From NCBI RefSeq assembly GCF_000276665.1, contig NW_004955425.1, positions 23,348,928 to 23,412,927 on the forward strand: 64,000 nt of DNA. Reading direction: 5' to 3'. The notes beneath the pieces are model-generated. The model was not told the DNA's origin, searched no databases, and saw only the letters and a program-made list of their open reading frames with translations. A program made the translations under genes and the position numbers. Positions 57,876 to 64,000 of this stretch are shown here, in pieces; position 1 is the stretch's first letter; each line of letters starts with the position of its first letter. The stretch is from Chinchilla lanigera. Taxonomy: Eukaryota > Chordata > Mammalia > Rodentia > Chinchillidae.

Positions 57876-58273
57876 TGCGGATATTCTTATACATGTGTTT
57901 TGGTGTATATGTTCAAGAATGTCTTTAAGTGGATACCTAGGAATAGAATTACACACCTTCAAATCTATGAGGTATGCCAAATTCTTTTCCAAAGTGATTA
58001 TATTAATTTTTACGGAAGTGTATATTCCAATGGTTCACACTGACACTTAATGATGTTGGGATTTTTAACTTTTGCAAACTCAGCAGATGTGAAATATTAT
58101 TTCATTGTTACCATCTTTCAGCTTTTCATTCCTTGGCCTGTTTCTGTTTCCTCTTTGTGAAATACGTGTTCAGGTCTTCTATCTATTTTGTTTTGAATTG
58201 TGGGCTTTTTTCTTCTGATTTGTAATAGTTCTTTGTATATTCTGGGTACAATTTTTTGTCACTAATTGTGTAT

Positions 58274-58367
58274 TACAACTAACTTCTCCCAGGGGCTAGG
58301 GGTTTAGCTCAGCGGCACAGCACCTGCCTGTCGAGTGCAAGGTCGTGAGTTCAATTCCCGGTACTGG

Positions 58368-58399
<32 letters not shown>

Positions 58400-58429
58400 A
58401 ACAAACAAAATACAACTAACTTCTCCCAG
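58274..58429 (+). mobile_element. ID SINE nested in L1, perfect target duplication
   Basis: Body 58293-58410 starts GGGGCTAGGGGTTTAGCTCA with a long (AAAAC)n tail, between perfect 19-bp repeats (TACAACTAACTTCTCCCAG) at 58274-58292 and 58411-58429. Among the youngest insertions in the window. Confidence 0.97.
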
Positions 58430-58689
58430 TGTGTATTTATTCTCTTAGTGGTTTCCTTTCATAAACAGTTATTAACTTTAATATAGTTAAATTTATCACT
58501 TTCTTTATGGTTAATACTTTCTGTGGCATGTCTAGTAAATCTTGAGATCATAAAGGAATTTTTCAGTATTGCTTTTAAAAGTTTCATGTTTTTGCTTTTA
58601 ATAGTCACTTCTTGATTCCACAAGTAGTTTTTTGTGTCTCTGTGTAAAAGAGATTTGACAAAGAGTCTTGCTCCATTTTTTTTTGTATT

Positions 58690-59105
58690 TGACCACTAAT
58701 AGCCGTAGGTTCTCTCTCTCCCCCACTTTTCTCTTGCTCAGTATCTAGCAAAGTTAATGAGAAGGCACAGGTGCTCCCTCCCTTGACCCAACAGGAAGTT
58801 CAAATCGCATAAACCCAGCCCCACCACTCAGCACAATAAAACTAACATCGCTTGGGCCTCCCTCACTAGCATGATTTAGACTTGGCACAGGTGCTTGTGC
58901 TGTCTGCTCTGCCCAGAGAGCCTCAGTATGTGTAATAGACTTGTGATATGTGTGGTGCCATCTGAACCACATTTGCCTGAGGGAAGGGTTGATCTTACCT
59001 TTCATGGGGCAACCACAAAAATTAGATCAAATTCCACTTATTTGCTTACATAGATGGACAGCTGTCTTGTTGATATTAATTAAAAAGTCAGCCTTATCCC
59101 CACTA
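58690..59105. mobile_element. Unclassified insert within the L1, possibly an LTR
   Basis: Breaks the L1 homology. It has higher GC, with CAGCACAATAAAAC, GGCACAGGTGC twice (58766 and 58883) and CATGGGGCAACCAC. This could be an LTR, but I do not recognise it. Confidence 0.3.
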
Positions 59106-59530
59106 CCTGCAATGTACCTTTGTCAAAACCAAGTCTCATTGTGAGTTCTCGGTTTCATGTTGTTGGTCATTTTGTTCATTTCTGTGCCACTGCCATTCCA
59201 TTCATTTCTCTAGCTGTATAGTACAGTGGATGCCTGATAAAGCAAGTCTCTTATTCTGGTTTTCTTCTTTGGAAGTGTGTAGGCTGTTCTTGACTTTTTC
59301 TTTCCATATTACTTTTCCAGCTTGCTAAGATTTGGAATTCCACTGAATCTTTCCATCTTTATACACTTGAGTCTTCTAGTTTATGCATATAAGGTTTACA
59401 CGTCACTTACATAGTTCTTCTTTATTTCAGTATAATTTTTAGTCTCTCCATAAGGGTTTTACCCATTTTTTGTTAGATTGTTAGGTACTTTATATCTTTT
59501 GTTTTAAAGATAACTGTGGATTTATTTACA

Positions 59531-59807
59531 GTTGTAAGAAATACTACAGAAAGGTCTCTTGTTCCCTTAGCCCAGTTTCCTTTAATGGTAATCTTTTGCA
59601 AAACTGTAGACTATTACCTATATCAGGGAGTTAATATAATGTACTGACTGTATTCAGGTTTGCTGTTTTTATTGTACATGTGAGTACATGAAGTTCTCCA
59701 GAATTTTATCACCTGTGTAGGTTCTTGTATCCACTATTGCTGTTCAAGGCATTGAGCAGGTCCAATGTCACAAGGATCCCTCCAGTTGCCTTTTCTAACA
59801 GTGTCAA
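59531..59807. other. Probable old L1 remnant or unique DNA
   Basis: CTTTTGCAAAACTGTAGACTATTACC resembles an L1M 3' UTR segment, but it is too diverged to place. Confidence 0.3.
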
Positions 59808-60355
59808 TCTTAGTCCAGTCGGGTTGCTGTAACAAAATACCATAAACTAGCTAGGCATGGGGGCACATGCCTATAATGCCAGCACTCGGGAGGCTAAGGC
59901 AGGAGGATTGCTGTGAGTTCAAGGCCCACCTGGGCTACAAAGTGAGTTCAAGTCCAACCTGAACTGCATAGTGAAACCCTGTCTCAAAAAAGAGAAAAAT
60001 TACTATAAAGTTATACATAATAGAAATTATACTATATATTATGAATTATATTATATAATATAAATTTAAATAGTATATACTAACGAAAAGCATATTTTTT
60101 TTTTCTTATGACTCTGGAGGCTAGTGAGTCCAAAATCAAGGTGCTAGCAAATTCCATGTCTGGTGAGGGCATGACTACTAGTTCAGAAATAACTCCTCAC
60201 TGTATCTTCACATGGATACAGAACAGGTGGGTTAGCTTTGGGCAGGTCATTCTTACAGATCACCTCCCAAGGCCCTACCTCCTAGTACTATAACACTGCC
60301 AGACAGGTTTGAACATAAGAATTTGGGGTGGTAACAGACATTCAGTCCAGAGTAA
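59808..60355 (-). mobile_element. MaLR-type LTR, antisense, split by a B1
   Basis: Starts TCTTAGTCCAGTCGGGTTGC and continues after the B1 with CTCTGGAGGCTAGTGAGTCC, CAAGGTGCTAGCA, TCTGGTGAGGGC, ending in a GAATTTGGGGTGG...ACATTCAGTCCAGAG section, the reverse complement of an MLT1-like LTR. Confidence 0.8.
59849..60000 (+). mobile_element. B1 SINE in a MaLR LTR
   Basis: AGCTAGGCATGGGGGCACATGCC, GGAGGCTAAGGCAGGAGGATTGC, and a GAAACCCTGTCTC end with A-rich tail, including the duplicated middle. Confidence 0.95.
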
Positions 60356-60436
60356 CCACTCTTATTCCTCCCCTCACCACTCTCTACCAGCTGGCAATCG
60401 CTAGTCTGTCCTCCATTTCTAAAATATTGTCCTTCT

Positions 60437-60562
60437 AGCTGGGTGTGGTGGCACACACCTGTAGTTCTAGCCCTTGGGAGACTGAGGCAGGAGGATCAAC
60501 AAAAGTTCAAGACCAACCTGGACCAGCCTGAACTACCTAGTGATACCCTGTACCCCCAAAAA
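60437..60562 (+). mobile_element. B1 SINE
   Basis: AGCTGGGTGTGGTGGCACACACC, GGAGACTGAGGCAGGAGGATC, ending in a CCCTGTACCCCCAAAAAA segment. Confidence 0.93.
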
Positions 60563-60714
60563 ATGTCATTCCAAAATTTTTGTATAAGAGTCACACAGTT
60601 TAGCCTTTGGGGATTGGCTTTTATTCATTCAGCATAATTTCCTAGAGACTCATCCAAGTCCTGTGTGATAACTCTATCCATTTTTATCGCATAAGTAATT
60701 TTCTAAAATATGTG

Positions 60715-61240
60715 TGCAGTATCATCCAAATATATGGTGAATATTTAAATTAGAAAAAATTCTTACAGTAAAAGACACATTACCATAAAGCCCTCTCAAA
60801 ATACTCCCCCTCACACTGTTCTTGTCACTTTCTGAAACAGTGGTGGGAGTCCTCTTTCATGTCTTACAAGGTGTGATCAGAAACATAATGAGTGCTGCTG
60901 CCAAGTACCATCCCACAGAAAGGCAGCCTTTCATAAACACATTAGTGGACCCCCATCCACCTGTTTCACTGCATCCGGCACTATGCAACTTCTGGCTCTT
61001 TGTCAAAGTCAAAATGACCAGGAAAGGTAAAAGTTTTGAATCAATTCAGGACATTGAGGCAGCTATGAGTGCAGCTAAAGACACAGAAAAGGACTTCCAG
61101 AGCTGCTTCAGACAGTGGTCAGAATGATGGGATAAGTGTGTTTGAAGTGAGGGGGAGTATTCTGGGGGTACTTAATGATATGTCCTTTATTGTAATACAT
61201 TTTAAAACAACCTAAACATTCTCTGTATTTTTTGATAACA
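60715..61240 (+). pseudogene. Mariner-family transposon relic, copy B
   Basis: A 101-codon open frame at 60822-61127 covers the C-terminal part of a Tc1/mariner transposase: HPP at about the usual HPPYSP position, then FWLF, and a GKSFESIQDI-type section. The third catalytic aspartate position reads Asn (CN instead of the usual D before FWLF). The DNA-binding N-terminal domain is absent. A fossil. Confidence 0.75.
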
Positions 61241-61749
61241 TATGTACCACAATTTTCTTAACTGCTGACCTGTTGACTTCACTTTTTAGCAGTTAAAAAT
61301 AAAGCTGCTATAAGCAGCCATAAGCTGCTATAAGTATTCTTATTTAGGATTTTGTGGAGCAATGTCCATTTCTTTGGTACACGTGTCCAAGAGTGCAGCT
61401 ACTGTATTTTTGTTTAGTTTTTTAAACAACCGTCAAACTGCTTTCAGAGTGGCTACACCATTTTACATTAACATCAGTGATGTACAAGTGAGCCAGTGTC
61501 TCTGCACTTTGTCAGAATTTGGTGTCATTTTTAACATCCTTTTGGTATGTGTGTAGTAGTATTGCATTGCAGTTTTAATTTAAATTTCCGTAATGGCTAA
61601 TGGTGTTGAACATCTTTTCATGTGCTTATTTTTCAACTGCATATCATCTTTGGTAAAATGTCATTTTTTTTTTTGGTCATTTCTAATTAGATTGTTTTCT
61701 TTTTACTGTTGACTTTTGAGAGTACTTTGCATATTTCTGATACTAGTCA

Positions 61750-62096
61750 TGTGCTAAAACTTACTCCCCATTGCAGTATTAGGAGGCAGAGTCTTTTGGG
61801 AAGTGATGAAATCACAACTCTGCCTGCATGCATGGATTGCCTACCCATAGAGCAGCAGCTTAGGACCTTTGTGTCCTTCCCCTCTTTACCATATGAAGAT
61901 ATATGCTTGTCCCTTCTAGAGGATGCAGCAAAGCTCCATCCTGGAACCAGAGACTGAACCCTGACCAGATACAAAACACCAGTGTCTTAATCTTGAGCCA
62001 TCCATCTCCCACCGCTGTAAGAAGTACATTTCTGTTCTTTTTGAGTTTGTCAGTCTCAAGTTTTATGCTGTAGAATCACAAAGAGACTAAGGCATG
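61750..62096 (+). mobile_element. MaLR-type solo LTR nested in L1
   Basis: CTTACTCCCCATTGCAGTATTAGG, TTTTGGGAAGTGATGAAATCAC, and GTAAGAAGTACATTTCTGTTC with ACTAAGGCA end. The surrounding L1 resumes at GCAAATATTTTC. Confidence 0.75.
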
Positions 62097-62170
62097 TGAC
62101 TTGCAAATATTTTCTTCGAGGGCGTAGTTTATCTTTCCATCTTCATGTGAGTTTTACAGAGCAAATTTTT

Positions 62171-62350
62171 GTGTGATGGTGGTATTGCGGATTGAACCCA
62201 GGCCTTCACACTGAGCTACATCCCAGCTTTTTTTCTGAAAATTTTGAGAGAAGTGCTAGCTAAGTTGCCTAGGCTGGGCTCAAACTTGTGATCTTTGTCT
62301 CAGTCTCCAAGAGTGCTGAGATTACAGGTATGTGCCACAATACCCAGCTG
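62171..62350 (-). mobile_element. Composite ID-B1 SINE, antisense
   Basis: Antisense ID end (TGGTGGTATTGCGGATTGAACCC, CACTGAGCTACATCCCAGC) followed by antisense B1 (GAGTGCTGAGATTACAGGTATG). Third ID-B1 composite in the window; nested in L1. Confidence 0.75.
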
Positions 62351-62395
62351 GTTTTTAGTTTTAATGGGGTCCAATTTATCAACTTTTCCTTGTGT

Positions 62396-62825
62396 TAGGC
62401 AGAAAATTAGATATTAGCAGGTCTGGTGGCAGGCAGTTGAGGGGGTACATGAAAAGCAAAGATGTGATTTTTTTCTTTGCTTTCTTAATCATTAGCTATC
62501 AATAAAATCCACACAAACTTGTGGTTTCAAATGTTAGCTCAAGAGAATGTAACATTCTCTGAGTGTGTTGATCAGGTCCAGATCTCATAAAAAGTCTAAT
62601 TCATGGATGAGAGGTTAGAAAACTCTCAAAAGTCTCAAAACAGACTTAGGAAACATGTACCTAGGGAGTAAACAGGTACCTACTTCTCTCTGAACCAGGT
62701 CAACTAGGTAAAGGAACAAAGGACTTGAAAGAAGGAAAGATACTCCTTGAAAGATCTAGTTAATCATATAAATGTAACCTGAGACTCCATTCACTATAAC
62801 AGCCTTCTTGGTCCTTACCCCCTTT
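62396..62825. other. Unique intergenic DNA
   Basis: No gene or element recognised. Confidence 0.3.
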
Positions 62826-62826
62826 G

Positions 62827-64000
62827 TTCTTTTTTTTTTTAATGGAAAAAAGGTTAGACAAAATTTCATAACAAAATATTAGGAGAACAACAATAGGTAA
62901 TACATTTCATATTGTGATCTTCAAAGTAGTTACTCAGAGTACAAGATATGGGCATAAAAATTTCTCCAATTGATCTTAGCATGAACCTCTCTTTTCAGCA
63001 AACTAAGAGACACTAATAGTATGGCTAACTTGTATTTTTATCCCTCTTCCCTTCCTGCCTTTCCCCTTCCCCCCATCCTAGTTCCTTTTTTCTTTCAAAC
63101 AATTTCTGACCATTTTACAACATCTATTTACATTTTAGACCTTATTTACTTTCAGTTTCTCACACCAGGGAGATAGTACAGTGTTTACACACATTAGTCT
63201 GATTTCTTTTATTTATGAATATGGTCTCAAGTTGCATCATTTACCTATAAAAGTCTCAAGTTTATCCTTCTTTATGGTTGAGTAGTACTCCATTGTATAA
63301 ACACAGCACAACTTTTTTATCCATTCCTCAGCTGATGGACATTTGTTTCCAAGATTTAGCAATTACAAATTGTGCTGCTATAAATATGGGTGCACATATA
63401 TTGCTGTGGTATGATGTTTTTAATTCTTCTGGGAAGACACCCAGAAGGGAAATAGCTGAGTCAAATGGGACCTCTAATCCTAGCTTTTTGAGGAATCTCC
63501 ACACTGATTTCCACAGTGGTTGCACCAGTTTACACTCCCATCAACAGTGGAGTAGGGTTCCTTTTTCCTCACAGCCTGTCCAGTATTTGTTATTGGTTGA
63601 TTTCTTGATGGCAGCCATTCTTTCTGGGATGGGGTAATATGGAATCTCAGTGTTATTTTAATTTGCATCTCTTGAATGACCAGTGATGTCAAACATTTTT
63701 TCATATATTTATTTGCCATTTGTATTTCTTCATCTGAGAAATTGTGTACACTAGTGAATTCAGTTGTTAAATCTAAAAGTCTTTTGGTGAAGTTTTTGGC
63801 ATTTTCTATGTTGAGTATTATGTCATCTGCAAATAATAATAATTTAACTTCTTTTTCTGTCCTTATTCCTTTTATCTCTCTCTTTGATCTAATTGCTCTG
63901 GCTAATGTTTCCAGAACTATAATAAATAGCTGTGGTGATAGTGGACATCCTTGTCTTATTCCTGATTTTAGAGTTAAAGCTTTCAGTTTTTGTCCATTTA
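62827..64000 (-). mobile_element. L1 antisense with internal deletion, running off the window
   Basis: A poly-T start at 62830 and 3' UTR/ORF2 end (63328-63525 on - gives a [15 protein letters not shown] frame) match the 18.2 kb copy up to about 63745. The remainder (63746-64000) is ORF2 reverse-transcriptase region: on the minus strand, an FADD catalytic motif lies near 63818-63829. The intervening ORF2 sequence is missing. Same orientation for both parts. Confidence 0.85.

Larger units (their letters stand above)
57600..59530 (-). mobile_element. Old L1 ORF2 region, antisense, interrupted three times
   Basis: Antisense L1M signatures in order: TTTCTATTATGAAATAGTG (57690), GGATACCTAGGAATAGAATT (57931), CTTCTGATTTGTAATAGTTC (58213), CTTTGTCAAAACCAAG (59119) and GTTCATTTCTGTGCCACTGCC (59173). 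Insertions are a B1 (57729-57875), an ID (58293-58410) and an unclassified block (about 58690-59105). Confidence 0.75.
60575..62395 (-). mobile_element. Old L1 ORF2 region, antisense, with three nested elements
   Basis: Antisense L1M blocks at 60575-60714, 61241-61750, 62097-62165 and 62351-62395 form one collinear relic (for example GGATTGGCTTTTATTCATTCAGC, CAACCGTCAAACTGCTTTCAGAG, GGTGTTGAACATCTTTTCATGTG, GCAAATATTTTCTTCGAGG). They are separated by a mariner relic, a MaLR LTR and an ID-B1 SINE. Confidence 0.8.

Noticed and set aside
60822..61127. 101-codon frame as a functional gene
   Set aside because: It is part of a mariner transposase relic lacking its N-terminal domain and with an altered catalytic position.
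61709..61957. 82-codon frame as a gene
   Set aside because: It runs from L1 into a MaLR LTR; chance open frame.
1..64000. CRISPR array, operon, prophage or other prokaryotic system
   Set aside because: The sequence is plainly mammalian, with spliced OTP and rodent SINEs; no spaced repeat array or operon was found.

Overview
The window is mammalian genomic DNA, and the interspersed repeats point to a rodent. It carries tRNA-Ala-like ID SINEs with A-rich or (AAAAC)n tails and several B1 (7SL-derived) SINEs. I saw no B2 or B4 element, which argues against mouse, rat or hamster. A non-murid rodent such as a castorimorph (beaver or kangaroo rat group) is my best guess, but that is inference.

The only protein-coding gene I can support is OTP (orthopedia homeobox), complete on the + strand in three exons. 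Coding segments are 1522-1558, 2789-3198 and 8732-9262, giving 325 residues. It encodes a Q50 paired-like homeodomain transcription factor with a C-terminal OAR motif, known for specifying neuroendocrine neurons of the hypothalamus. An AT-rich upstream block (1-600) and a CpG island (about 640-1290) precede a TATA-like promoter at 1419-1427. Intron 2 (5.5 kb) is almost free of recognisable repeats and contains what looks like a deeply conserved enhancer block (about 5690-6470). The 3' UTR has a 221-base assembly gap (9304-9524) just after the stop and ends near a polyadenylation signal at 10492-10497. A second CpG-rich block lies at about 10600-11350.

From about 11.4 kb to the end the window is a gene desert. 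Unique AT-rich DNA, with several candidate conserved noncoding elements (about 12.0, 28.9, 31.7-32.6, 45.7-46.3, 53.2-53.6 and 54.9-55.5 kb), alternates with layers of transposon relics. These include old L2, MIR, MER5/hAT and L1M copies, MaLR LTRs, two relics of one mariner family, a decayed hAT transposase gene, younger antisense L1 3' ends and recent ID/B1 insertions with clear target-site duplications. In several places the nesting order can be read directly, notably 57.6-59.5 kb and 60.6-62.4 kb.

The most distinctive small features are a 30-nt U6 snRNA 5' fragment bounded by a perfect 14-bp target duplication (12464-12493), two adjacent perfect hairpins in a hAT-like relic (21424-21532), a nested perfect hairpin (27754-27828), an 81-bp hAT mini-element (36398-36478), and a nearly identical 94-bp direct repeat 1,078 bp apart (40654 and 41732). 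I found no novel multi-gene system; the likely biology is one developmental regulator with long-range control DNA.
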